This document shows positions 35,753 through 43,321 of a stretch of DNA of 56,347 bases, in pieces (the stretch's first letter is position 1; each line of letters begins with the position of its first letter). The translations under genes and the position numbers were made by a program. Origin of the DNA: Methanosarcina sp. Ant1 (GTDB lineage Archaea > Halobacteriota > Methanosarcinia > Methanosarcinales > Methanosarcinaceae); the NCBI GenBank assembly GCA_001714685.2, contig MDTP02000004.1, positions 1 to 56,347 on the forward strand, read 5' to 3'. The notes beneath the pieces were generated by a model. The model searched no databases, was not told the origin of the DNA, and worked only from the letters and a program-made list of their open reading frames with translations.

Positions 35753-36945
35753 CTATTTACTAAAAGAAATATTTAAGTCTATGATCTCTGAATAATTCCC
35801 AATTCGTATCGGTGGGCCCCATGTACCGTAACCAGAGGAAACAATTACCTGATATTCTCCTTTTCTCAAATAACCCCAACTATGTTCAAAAAACGCTTGG
35901 CGAGTAAATTGTTCGGAAAAAACTGTCCATTATGCGTATGCCCGGATAACTGTAAATCAACTCCGTTGCGTTGTCCTTCTTCCAAATTATGAGGTTGATG
36001 GTCTAACAAAATAATAGGTAGAGAATGGTCGATGCCATCCATAACTCTGGATAAGTCTAGGCGTTGCTTTCCGGTCATATTGCCAGCCATACGGTCATCT
36101 CGACCAACTACGTAAAATTGATTGTTTAATTTTATATACTCATCCACCAGTACAACAACACCTGCCTGCCGCAGATAATTTGTGGCGAGCTCGCTATTGC
36201 CACCGATATACTCATGATTTCCAAGCACTGCATATACCCCATATTTAGATCGTAGTTTCTCAATTACTTCCGGCATTTTCTGATCAAAAAATAGCTTCAC
36301 ATCCTCATCTATCGTATCTCCGGCAAGGAACACGATATCCGGGCCAAGTTCGTTAATGCTATTAACCATCGCATCGAGACGATCATTATCAACCACCAGA
36401 CCGAGGTGTATGTCGGATACCATAACAGCATGGAGTTTTGGCAAATCATGCACTGTTTTTTGGATAGCGATATCGTAGTTCACGACACGTGGATGACGAG
36501 CATTCCAGGTTCCGTATATTAAAAGAATGATGACCAGAGATAAAACCCCAAAACCCCAATAAAAAGACGGATATCCAATCGTCTGGGCAGGGTAGATTAA
36601 ACGAATCAGGAACCGCAGAATATCCGTAACGGCCCAAATTAGGAATGAGTAATAAATAGCAGCAAGCCAATAATCCCCTGTTATGGCGACTAGATCATTA
36701 ACGTGTCTTGGAAAAAATCTCTTACCTAACCTGGCTACAAAGAGCGACATTGCAAGAAGTGCATAGCCAACCCAATAAATTAAAGAGTAAGGTTCAATCA
36801 GACTTTGTACTGATCGAAAAAAGTGTAAACCTACATAATAGTTCACGACAAAATAAATTGAGAAAAAAATGCTTAAAGCACCGATAAAAAAAGAATTCAT
36901 TGATTTGTTGTTGTTTTCTCTATCCGTCATTGCATCCAATCTCAT
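35753..36945 (-). pseudogene. Membrane-anchored metallophosphoesterase (YkuE-like), frameshifted near the C-terminus
   Basis: The N-terminal ~150 residues hold about four membrane helices (e.g. FFIGALSIFFSIYFVVNYYV). They are followed by a calcineurin-like phosphoesterase domain with VSDIHLGLVVDN, FLAGDTIDE, VLGNHEYIGG, LLDHQP and LSGHTHNGQFFP. The longest frame stops at 35866 after NIVGVI. In the next frame the expected end of the family is fully present: EHSWGYLRKGEYQVIVSSGY, GTWGPPIRIGNYSEI, ending at TAG 35753. Adding one A to the A6 run at 35888-35893 (T6 on the coding strand) joins the two. So this is a true single-base frameshift, a slippage site or a sequencing error. The start is ATG 36945; M6 is an alternative. 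Substrate unknown. Confidence 0.8.
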
Positions 36946-37082
36946 CTACTGCTTTGTTGGTCGACACTGTTATTAATTTATCAGAGGTTTAAACCTTTTG
37001 GGAAATGAGGAAAGTATTGAAAAAATGCAGAATATACGACGGTCTTTTATAAAATCCGCTGAGAATAATATTAAGGAATGGT

Positions 37083-37203
37083 TAAGAAATAACTCCAAGT
37101 TTTCACTTTGGGAATGGCTCTATAATTCCATTTCCCCAAATAAACATCAAAGACAATATCGGTAACAGAAATACTTGAAATTATAGTTTCATCATTCCTA
37201 AAC
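37083..37203 (-). repeat. Dispersed coding-like relic, second copy
   Basis: Read on the minus strand, this segment is about 80% identical to 7604-7722. It translates to RNDETIISSISVTDIVFDVY and then KVKTWSYFL. Many differences to the other copy leave the amino acid unchanged or similar, which suggests former coding sequence. No inverted ends like those around the first copy are visible here. Confidence 0.55.
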
Positions 37204-37382
37204 GGTTACAAAGGACAGGCATAGAGAATAAAGAATCTTAGAATCGTTGAAACAAATCATTTCAGAAAAAGCTTTCATATTAGATTTCAATCGGCATCTG
37301 TTTTAAGATTGCCGTTTTTTAGAGCAGTTTTTAGGAAAAGCCGTTTTTCAAATACCATTTTTAAAGGATATCGTTTTTTAAG

Positions 37383-37563
37383 CTACCGTTTTTAAGCTAC
37401 CGTTTTTAAGCTACCGTTTTTAAGCTACCGTTTTTAAGCTACCGTTTTTAAGCTACCGTTTTTAAGCTACCGTTTTTAAGCTACCGTTTTTAAGCTACCG
37501 TTTTTAAGCTACCGTTTTTTAGGCTACCGTTTTTAAGCTACCGTTTTTAAGCTACCGTTTTTT
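37383..37563. repeat. 14-bp minisatellite, 13 copies
   Basis: The unit CTACCGTTTTTAAG is repeated 13 times in tandem; one copy is altered to CTACCGTTTTTTAGG. Upstream (37310-37380) decayed units such as GCCGTTTTTTAGAG and ATATCGTTTTTTAAG extend the array. It is not coding and lies 230 bp beyond the end of the 151-residue gene. Confidence 0.95.
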
Positions 37564-37796
37564 ACAGATGCCTTGCACGCCAAATATATTTACATAAATA
37601 TAAGATTACGGATGTACTGAAAATTAAATATATAATTCCAGAAGTACTCTAAATTATAGAAAGAGTTAAAAACTTAAAAGAAGACAGATCGTTTTTCTAT
37701 ATTCAATTAAAATTTAAACCTGAGAATCTATTGAAACCCGATGCCCTATAGAGTAACAAAAAAGAGAACTTTCATAAAAAATGAGTTACCGGTTGA

Positions 37797-38252
37797 TTAT
37801 ATATCAGCTAACGGTAACTGCCTTCTCAGATCCGGCAAATACCCTTCTCTATGTAAAGCTATTTTATAGTCATTTATTGCCCTGCACATTCTCTGGGTGT
37901 ATTTTATGCAGTGTGTACCGACTCCCCCCCTAAACAACAGCCTTTCTGTTTTCTCTATAAATTCGGGGTAGGTAAGTACCAGATCTTCTGTGGTATGCAG
38001 GAACAATGCTGTAAAGTCCCTGTGAATGCCCATGCTTCTTTTAAGCAGCTCAACATTCAAGTGGTCCTCTGACAGATAGCTATTGAATTTCACAAACGTG
38101 TAAAAGTCTGCGATGTTCTGGTTTAAGGAGTTTAAGATTGAATATAGCACATTGTCTGTTTCCGGAAGGGGAATGTTTGGAAGATCGAGGCGTTCGCCAT
38201 CGAAGATTCCGTTTTCTTCTACGTTTTGGTCTCGGGTTGTATCACGATTCAT
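37797..38252 (-). CDS. Uncharacterised 151-residue protein, tandem copy 2
   Basis: I do not recognise a family. The protein is soluble, without a signal or membrane helix. It begins MNRDTTRDQNVEENG, which is polar and probably flexible, and continues as a mostly helical domain. Segments include VLYSILNSLNQNIADFYTFV, LLKRSMGIHRDFTALFLHTT and YTQRMCRAINDYKIALHREG. Two cysteines and no metal-binding pattern are seen. It is about 90% identical to the gene at 38511-38966. Differences cluster at residues ~108-120 (RGGVGTHCIKYTQRMC versus RGDAVTNCIKYTQRIC). GAGTGAT precedes the ATG at 38252. Helical bundle architecture and a role in a local, recently duplicated accessory system are inference. Confidence 0.7.
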   Translation of the reverse strand: MNRDTTRDQNVEENGIFDGERLDLPNIPLPETDNVLYSILNSLNQNIADFYTFVKFNSYLSEDHLNVELLKRSMGIHRDFTALFLHTTEDLVLTYPEFIEKTERLLFRGGVGTHCIKYTQRMCRAINDYKIALHREGYLPDLRRQLPLADI

Positions 38253-38510
38253 TTTATCACTCTGTTACGGCGTTTGTTCTATTTATTTTTGCAGGGATAT
38301 ATTTACATAAATATAAGGTTACGGATGTACTGAAAATTAAATGTAGAGCCCCAGAAGTACTCTAAATTATAGAAAGAGTGAAAGCTTAAAAACAGAATGC
38401 AGATCGCTTTCCTGCATTCGGTTAATTGAAGCCTGAGAATCTATTGAAACCCGATGCCCAATAGCTTAACAAAAAAGAGAAATTTAATAAAAAAGTGAGT
38501 TACCGGATGA

Positions 38511-38966
38511 TTATATATCAGCTAACGGTAGCTGCCTTCTCAGATCCGGCAAATACCCTTCTCTATGTAAAGCTATTTTATAATCATTTATTGCTCTGCA
38601 AATTCTCTGGGTGTATTTTATGCAGTTGGTAACTGCATCCCCTCTAAACAACAGCTTTTCTGTTTTTTCCATAAATTCGGGGTAGGTAAATACCAGATCT
38701 TCTTTGGTATGCAGGAACAGTGCTGTAAAGTCCCTGTGAATACCCATGCTTCTTTTAAGCAGCTCAACATTCAGGTGATCCTCTGACAGATAACTATTGA
38801 ATTTTACAAATGTGTAAAAGTCTGCGATGTTCTGGTTTAAGGAGTTTAAGATTGAATATAGCACATTGTCTGTTTCCGGAAGGGGAATGTTTGGAAGATC
38901 GAGGCGTTCGCCATCGAAGGTTCCGTTTTCTTTTACGTTTTGGTCCCGGGTTGTATCACGATTCAT
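38511..38966 (-). CDS. Uncharacterised 151-residue protein, tandem copy 1
   Basis: This is the upstream copy of the duplicated gene pair, with the same length and domain pattern as the gene at 37797-38252. It starts MNRDTTRDQNVKENGTFDGE, shares the DLPNIPLPETDNVLYSILNS block and has the identical last 15 residues. Its ribosome-binding site AAGGTGAT is stronger than in the second copy (GAGTGAT). No recognised family. Both frames are intact, and most substitutions between the copies are conservative, which suggests that both are or recently were under selection. No neighbouring gene hints at a pathway. Confidence 0.7.
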   Translation of the reverse strand: MNRDTTRDQNVKENGTFDGERLDLPNIPLPETDNVLYSILNSLNQNIADFYTFVKFNSYLSEDHLNVELLKRSMGIHRDFTALFLHTKEDLVFTYPEFMEKTEKLLFRGDAVTNCIKYTQRICRAINDYKIALHREGYLPDLRRQLPLADI

Positions 38967-39011
38967 TTTATCACCTTGGTATGGTGTTTATTTTTATTTA
39001 GTTATGCTGTT

Positions 39012-39964
39012 GTTTTTCGATTTCATTAACGGATATTATTATTTACTGCTTTAAGGTGGCTTAAGGACAAACTTATTGATTTTGGCTTTGGTGGCTGTAA
39101 GTTGCATCCATTTTGTTTGTTTTTGTTTTACATATCATCGCTTCCCCCCTTGAAGCGATTATACACACACATTTACGATGTAATAGGCTTCGTTTTTCTT
39201 TTACGAATCCAGGCTGAGGTTTCTAATACTCAAATTGTATAATATGTTTGTATAATTCTAAATTGTTGATACTTTAAATTGTTGATACTTTAAATTGTTG
39301 ATCTTTTTAACACTCGACTTGTATAGTGTGTATGGTTTTTGCTTTTTTATTTAGTTGAAGACGATCGCTCCAGCCTTGCGGGGTTAGGGGCAAGAGATAC
39401 CGGGAGATAAAATTCAAGTTGACCTGGATTATTATCGACCGATTAGTTAGGAACTGTCTAAATAAAATGCACATAATTAATGATTTTACTTATCAAATTA
39501 AACAAGGTCATAATTACTTTTTTAAAGTATTATTAAGCTTTTTTTACCCCAATTGGCTAAATATATACTTAATAGGATCCATGTATTTATAACCAAATTT
39601 GCAAAGTCATACTACCCACTGTGGACAATATAAACTTACTTAAACACTTACTTTCACCATATATAAAATTATGTCTTAATAAATCTGTGTAAATATTATT
39701 ATATTTATATTTTTCATCCTGCACCATGAAAAGTTTAACTTCTGGAAAGTACTGAAGTAAGGAAGGAAGACTCAGTATCAAAATCCAGTGATGAACGTAA
39801 AATTAAAAATCACTAGATTTTGGAACATAGTCGAAAGGAATTAAATCGAATAAATTTGGCACATATCCAACAATTTGGATTGTTTACAATTTTTTTTGGT
39901 ATCAACCCAAAATTATCTCGAAATTACATCAAAGACTATTTAATGCTTCATTTATTCTGAATAC
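39012..39964. other. Intergenic region with short repeats
   Basis: There is no credible gene. The phrase TTGATACTTTAAATTG is tandemly repeated at about 39266-39305. A 64-bp MITE-like copy lies at 39769-39832. A GC-richer patch at about 39361-39410 (CGCTCCAGCCTTGCGGGG...) has no obvious meaning. A 64-codon minus-strand frame at 39587-39781 is rejected. Confidence 0.5.
39769..39832. repeat. MITE-like inverted-repeat element, copy 2 (short form)
   Basis: GACTCAGTATC then AAAATCCAGTGAT (39769-39792) is followed by 16 bp and by ATCACTAGATTTTGGAACAT then AGTC (to 39832). The first 51 bp match 7276-7326 with three or four differences. The ends are imperfect inverted repeats of each other (about 19 of 24 positions). 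Confidence 0.65.
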
Positions 39965-40414
39965 TCAGTGATGGTGTTCCTCGTGGAAACACTTTTCATG
40001 ATTTATTTCTCCGCATACGCCGAACATAGGATGACCCATTGAGCTGCAGATCTTGTCCAGAGCATTCCTGGAAACAAAAGACTCAAAACGCGAAACCTCA
40101 TCACATGCTTCCTCCGATGAAAGGCCATAATGAGTTAAGAGAAGGCTGAGAATTCTGTGCCTCCGAACAAGAAATTCAGCGTATGCTTCCCCCAGTTCCG
40201 TCAAATCCACACCCCTGTAAGGAATATGGTTCAGGTATCCGGCTGTTGCAAGTTCGTTTAAGGTTTTGCTTGTAGTCGAAGGGTCGACCTGCAGGCTGGA
40301 GGAAATTTCTGTGGTTTTTACAGTGCCTCCTTTTTCCAGGATGAACTTAAGGTAAACTACCTTTTTCGGAGAGAGTTCAAGGCCCGTAAACTCAAGATAA
40401 CTCTGCTCATTCAT
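39965..40414 (-). CDS. DtxR/MntR-like metal-dependent transcriptional regulator
   Basis: The 149-residue protein has an N-terminal winged helix (about 15-75: LSPKKVVYLKFILEKGGTVK, TTEISSSLQVDPSTTSKTLN). A dimerisation/metal-binding part typical of DtxR-family regulators follows (GEAYAEFLVRRHRILSLLLT then HYGLSSEEACDEVSRFE). The usual metal ligands are suggested by the Glu/His/Cys-rich segment ACDEVSRFESFVS and MGHPMFGVCGEINHEKC. The C-terminus ends CFHEEHHH, a cluster that could bind a transition metal. There is no SH3-like third domain, so it is closer to MntR in size. A perfect palindrome 57 bp upstream may be its own operator. The metal sensed (Fe, Mn, Zn or Ni) cannot be decided. Confidence 0.82.
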   Translation of the reverse strand: MNEQSYLEFTGLELSPKKVVYLKFILEKGGTVKTTEISSSLQVDPSTTSKTLNELATAGYLNHIPYRGVDLTELGEAYAEFLVRRHRILSLLLTHYGLSSEEACDEVSRFESFVSRNALDKICSSMGHPMFGVCGEINHEKCFHEEHHH

Positions 40415-40470
40415 ACAGAGGAATATAGAAAACTGGTATTTATTGTTTCCTAGAAGCCAAATTATAAAAT

Positions 40471-40485
40471 TATAGTTGTGCTATA
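40471..40485. promoter_or_regulatory. Candidate DtxR-type operator
   Basis: TATAGTTGTGCTATA has perfect 5-bp arms around a 5-nt centre. It lies directly upstream of a minus-strand TATA-like box (ATTTTATAAT, about 40460-40470) that would serve the DtxR-like gene starting at 40414. The position suits autoregulation. Confidence 0.4.
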
Positions 40486-40574
40486 GCAAAAAATAAAGGA
40501 AATAAAAAGTCTTATCAAAAATTCGGTATAAAGTGTTCAGTAAAAAATATACACTATAGAACCCTGCAAGAGGC

Positions 40575-40736
40575 TCATACACCCATTAGAGCGTACCGAA
40601 GGGCTTTCTTGAAAACCTTAGAGGGTTCCGGTTCTGCCAACTTTCCTAAAATCCGGAAGCAAAGGTCGTTTACACATGAGATCCCAAAGGTGCCTGAGCT
40701 CATTGACAGGTTCAGGATTTCCGGATAAGTCCAAAT
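40575..40736 (-). pseudogene. Possible C-terminal gene fragment of unknown family
   Basis: In the 430-bp gap between the DtxR-like gene and the DUF1805 gene, a minus-strand frame without a start codon reads TYPEILNLSMSSGTFGISCV and continues DLCFRILGKLAEPEPSKVFK and KALRYALMGV before TGA. The composition looks protein-like and its GC content is higher than the surroundings, suggesting a gene remnant. I cannot name the family, and a neighbouring frame is also partly open. Confidence 0.3.
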
Positions 40737-40845
40737 CTATTGAGTAAAAATAAGAAACGAACGAAAGTGATAACTCGGAACTGCAGCAAACGGAAATACT
40801 GCTGAGTCCAAAAAGTTAATCTGGCTTGAAGCTTATTTGAAAAGC

Positions 40846-41133
40846 ATGCTCATTGAACAAATTCAGCTTGAAAACGGGTGCGCCCTTGGCCTTCTTTTTG
40901 AGATGCAAAAATATCCCCTGCTGGTTATAAAAGCAGAGAAAGGGTTCCTGATGTGTGGATACCTGAATGTAAATGCTGCAGAAACTCTTGGGGATACGGC
41001 AGCTAAGGTAAAAGGCGTACAGAATTTTGAAGATATGCTCAAAGCCCAGGTTGTTGAATCAACTCAGCTGGCCAGGAAACTCGGAATTGAGCCGGGAATG
41101 ACTGGCAGGGAAGCCCTGGAAAGAATGTTTTAA
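40846..41133 (+). CDS. DUF1805 family protein (YunC-like)
   Basis: This 95-residue protein belongs to the small DUF1805/YunC-like family, found in archaea and some bacteria, of unknown function. Marks are LENGCALGLLFEMQKYPLLV, AEKGFLMCGYLNV and a C-terminal helix (AETLGDTAAKVKGVQNFEDM). The family forms a compact alpha/beta fold. I start it at ATG 40846; a TTG at 40837 is in frame but has no better ribosome-binding site. The single gene stands between the DtxR-like regulator (divergent) and the tRNA methyltransferase (283 bp downstream, same strand). No operon partner suggests a pathway. Confidence 0.8.
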   Translation: MLIEQIQLENGCALGLLFEMQKYPLLVIKAEKGFLMCGYLNVNAAETLGDTAAKVKGVQNFEDMLKAQVVESTQLARKLGIEPGMTGREALERMF

Positions 41134-41218
41134 TGAAAAATTGTTTAAAGAATTGCTTAAAGATTGATTTTAACTGATACTTATTCAGGCATTTTTTCAG
41201 GTTTACAAACTTCATTTT

Positions 41219-41303
41219 TTGATATATTTTCGCTTAACATATTATTTTGATATCTTTTCACTTAACATATTATCATCATGACTTCATATTATCATCATGA
41301 CTT
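41219..41303. repeat. Short direct repeats upstream of the tRNA methyltransferase gene
   Basis: Two overlapping pairs of direct repeats lie here: TTTTCGCTTAACATATTAT with TTTTCACTTAACATATTAT, and CATATTATCATCATGACTT twice. They may be regulatory or simple slippage products. Confidence 0.7.
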
Positions 41304-41416
41304 ACACGCAGAAATATTATCCTCTTAGTTTACGCTCACATTTTGCATTTATTCTCTAATTGCATGATACGAATATTATTTCGAACTATAATCATCAAAT
41401 TATTCCGGAATCACCA

Positions 41417-42469
41417 ATGTTATACGCTTTTGAACTCTCTGGAGAACATGAAGAACTGCCTGTTGCCGAAGTCCTTGCTTGCCTCAAAATCGAGGGGCTT
41501 GATTTCCGACTCCATACCAGCGTTGATCAGTGTCTGGTGGTGGATATAGCAGGTACAGAAGAGGATGTGGAAATAGCCCTTAAAGGTCCGATTTCTGAAA
41601 GGCTGGCAATGACCCACCATATCCTTAAAGTTGTCGGGATTGCCGAAAATAACCCGGATGCGGTTATTATACTTGCAGATTCCTTTAAGCCCTCCGGCTA
41701 TATCAGGGAAGGGCAAAGTTTTGTAGTCAGGGCAAAAAGGATCAAACATCATGTGGATTTTCCAGGTGAACTCCTTGAACAGAAAATAGGCGGATGCATT
41801 TTCAGAAAGGGCTTTCGAGCAAATATGAAAAACCCTGATGTGGAATTCCGGCTTGTACTTAGTGAAAAAGCTGTGTTAGGAACTCTTCTGTCCTCCATAA
41901 ACAGAAGCGCATACGAAGCCAGAAACCCCCAGAATAAGCCATTTTTCCATCCTGGCGTCCTTATGCCCAGAGTTGCACGTGCCCTTGTAAACCTTTCAGG
42001 GATAAAGCCAGGAGAGATCTTCATGGACCCCTTCTGCGGCACTGCAGGCATACTGGTTGAAGCCGGGCTTGTGGGAGCAAAAGTTATAGGGATCGACGCC
42101 CAGGAAAAACTTGTTTTGGGTGCTCGCATGAACCTTGAGGCCTTTGAGCTGAATTATGCCTTAATGGAGGGAGACGCCTGCAGGATGCCGCTTAAGGAAG
42201 CCACAATAAACGCAATCGTGACTGATCCACCCTACGGCAGGTCGGCAGCAATCCTTGCAGAATCCTTAGAGATACTCTATTCCTGTGCTCTTGAGGAAAT
42301 CCAGCGTGTCCTGAAGCCTGGAGGTATTGCAGTTGTGGTCTCGGACAAGGACGCACTGGAATATGGAAAAAAGGCAGGACTTAAGGTTCTTGAGATTCAT
42401 GTCCAGAGAGTACATAGAAGCCTTACCAGAACGATAACTGTTTTTCAGAAACACAGAGATGAAATATGA
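41417..42469 (+). CDS. tRNA (guanine-10) N2-methyltransferase, THUMP domain (TrmG10/Trm11 type)
   Basis: Archaeal Trm-G10 enzymes methylate G10 of tRNA with SAM. The 350-residue protein has an N-terminal THUMP region (~residues 50-150, with SYIREGQSFVVRAKRIKHHV-like sequence). The C-terminal Rossmann methyltransferase has motif I MDPFCGTAGILVEAGLVGAK. The catalytic N-methylation motif is TDPPYGRSA, the D/N-P-P-Y signature of amino-group methyltransferases. I start at ATG 41417 (MLYAFELSGEHEELP); a TTG reading from 41360 would add a non-conserved tail over AT-rich leader. The gene converges on truA, another tRNA modification enzyme, 30 bp away. Confidence 0.9.
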   Translation: MLYAFELSGEHEELPVAEVLACLKIEGLDFRLHTSVDQCLVVDIAGTEEDVEIALKGPISERLAMTHHILKVVGIAENNPDAVIILADSFKPSGYIREGQSFVVRAKRIKHHVDFPGELLEQKIGGCIFRKGFRANMKNPDVEFRLVLSEKAVLGTLLSSINRSAYEARNPQNKPFFHPGVLMPRVARALVNLSGIKPGEIFMDPFCGTAGILVEAGLVGAKVIGIDAQEKLVLGARMNLEAFELNYALMEGDACRMPLKEATINAIVTDPPYGRSAAILAESLEILYSCALEEIQRVLKPGGIAVVVSDKDALEYGKKAGLKVLEIHVQRVHRSLTRTITVFQKHRDEI

Positions 42470-42499
42470 AATATGAAAAGTGTTCTTTAAGGGTGTATT

Positions 42500-43309
42500 T
42501 TATTCGTGGGAAATCAGTTCCTCCATTACCTCGGCCATAACCCTATGTCTGAGAATACCTTTTTGGTTCTGCTCACTTGCTCTCCTTAAAGAATAATTAT
42601 CTTCGATCCATTCTATTTTCTTTTCGTAATTTACTTTAAGAAGGGTCAACCCGTAGGCAGGAGCGGGTTCAATTCCTTCTTCATATATATGGGGATTTAG
42701 CATCTGGAGCAACCAGTCGTTATCACGTACTCCTCTTCCGATCATGGAAAGTGCGGTTACTATTTTCCGAACCATATTCCAGAGGAAACTATTTCCAACA
42801 ACATCGATTTTGGTAAGATCTCCATCTACGCGGGCATTGATCATTTCTATGGTCCGAATTGTGCTTTTTTCCCCGTTGGTTCTCGAGAAATTTTCGAAAT
42901 CATGAGTCCCGACCAGCAATTTTGAAGCCTCTCGGATCTTGGAGATCTCGTATCCTTCTCCACTCATCACATAGCGGTAGTGTCTTGAAACCGCATCTCT
43001 TCGAGCATCAAAGTCGAGGGGTACTTCCGCGTGGGCCCAGGCCCAGATAGTTGGGGGCAGTTCGGAGTTTATGATCCTGGGAATTGCCAGGTTCGGTTTG
43101 TCCGTATCAAAAGCGACAACCTGTTCAAGGGCATGAACTCCTGCATCGGTCCTGCCGGCACAGGTATTGTTAGCAGATTTGGGGCTTTCTATGATCCCGA
43201 TATTCCGAAGAGCCTTGAAGAGTTCTCCCTCCACGGTCACGACATTAGGCTGGATCTGGGAGCCGTGAAATTCGGTACCTATGTATGCAAGCTTTAAAGC
43301 GACTCTCAT
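42500..43309 (-). CDS. truA: tRNA pseudouridine synthase A (TruA)
   Basis: TruA makes pseudouridine at positions 38-40 of the tRNA anticodon arm. The 269-residue protein has the catalytic aspartate Asp55 in CAGRTDAGVHALEQVVAFDT. The supporting motifs are DFDARRDAVSRHYRYVM and GTHDFENFSRTNGEKST, then FLWNMVRKIVTALSMIGRG. All of these are standard for TruA/Pus3. GGAG precedes the ATG at 43309. The gene begins 12 bp after the end of the membrane-anchored regulator gene, so the two are likely co-transcribed, with truA second. The C-terminal ~30 residues (SLRRASEQNQKGILRHRVMA) are basic. Confidence 0.95.
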   Translation of the reverse strand: MRVALKLAYIGTEFHGSQIQPNVVTVEGELFKALRNIGIIESPKSANNTCAGRTDAGVHALEQVVAFDTDKPNLAIPRIINSELPPTIWAWAHAEVPLDFDARRDAVSRHYRYVMSGEGYEISKIREASKLLVGTHDFENFSRTNGEKSTIRTIEMINARVDGDLTKIDVVGNSFLWNMVRKIVTALSMIGRGVRDNDWLLQMLNPHIYEEGIEPAPAYGLTLLKVNYEKKIEWIEDNYSLRRASEQNQKGILRHRVMAEVMEELISHE

Positions 43310-43321
43310 ACCAATCTCCGA

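Larger units (their letters stand above)
36946..37796. other. Repeat-rich intergenic region
   Basis: It has no intact gene. It holds a relic shared with the 7.6-kb region (37083-37203), degenerate GCCGTTTTTT-type units from about 37310 and the 13-copy minisatellite (37383-37563). From about 37584 it contains the start of the 714-bp tandem duplication. Confidence 0.7.
37584..39011. repeat. Tandem duplication of a ~714-bp gene-containing unit
   Basis: The two 151-residue genes and their 3' flanks are repeated with a 714-bp period. The stretch TTACATAAATATAAGATTACG (about 37590) recurs at about 38304, and the segments ending GAAGTACTCTAAATTATAGA and ATTGAAACCCGATGCCC also occur twice. The units differ at scattered positions. 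The copies diverge sharply just upstream of the second start codon, marking the edge of the duplication near 38970-39011. Confidence 0.85.

Noticed and set aside
37383-37563. Minisatellite considered as a CRISPR array
   Set aside because: The repeats are directly adjacent with no unique spacers, so it is a tandem repeat and not CRISPR.
39587-39781. 64-codon minus-strand frame next to the short MITE-like copy
   Set aside because: No ribosome-binding site and no protein-like pattern; it runs into the repeat.
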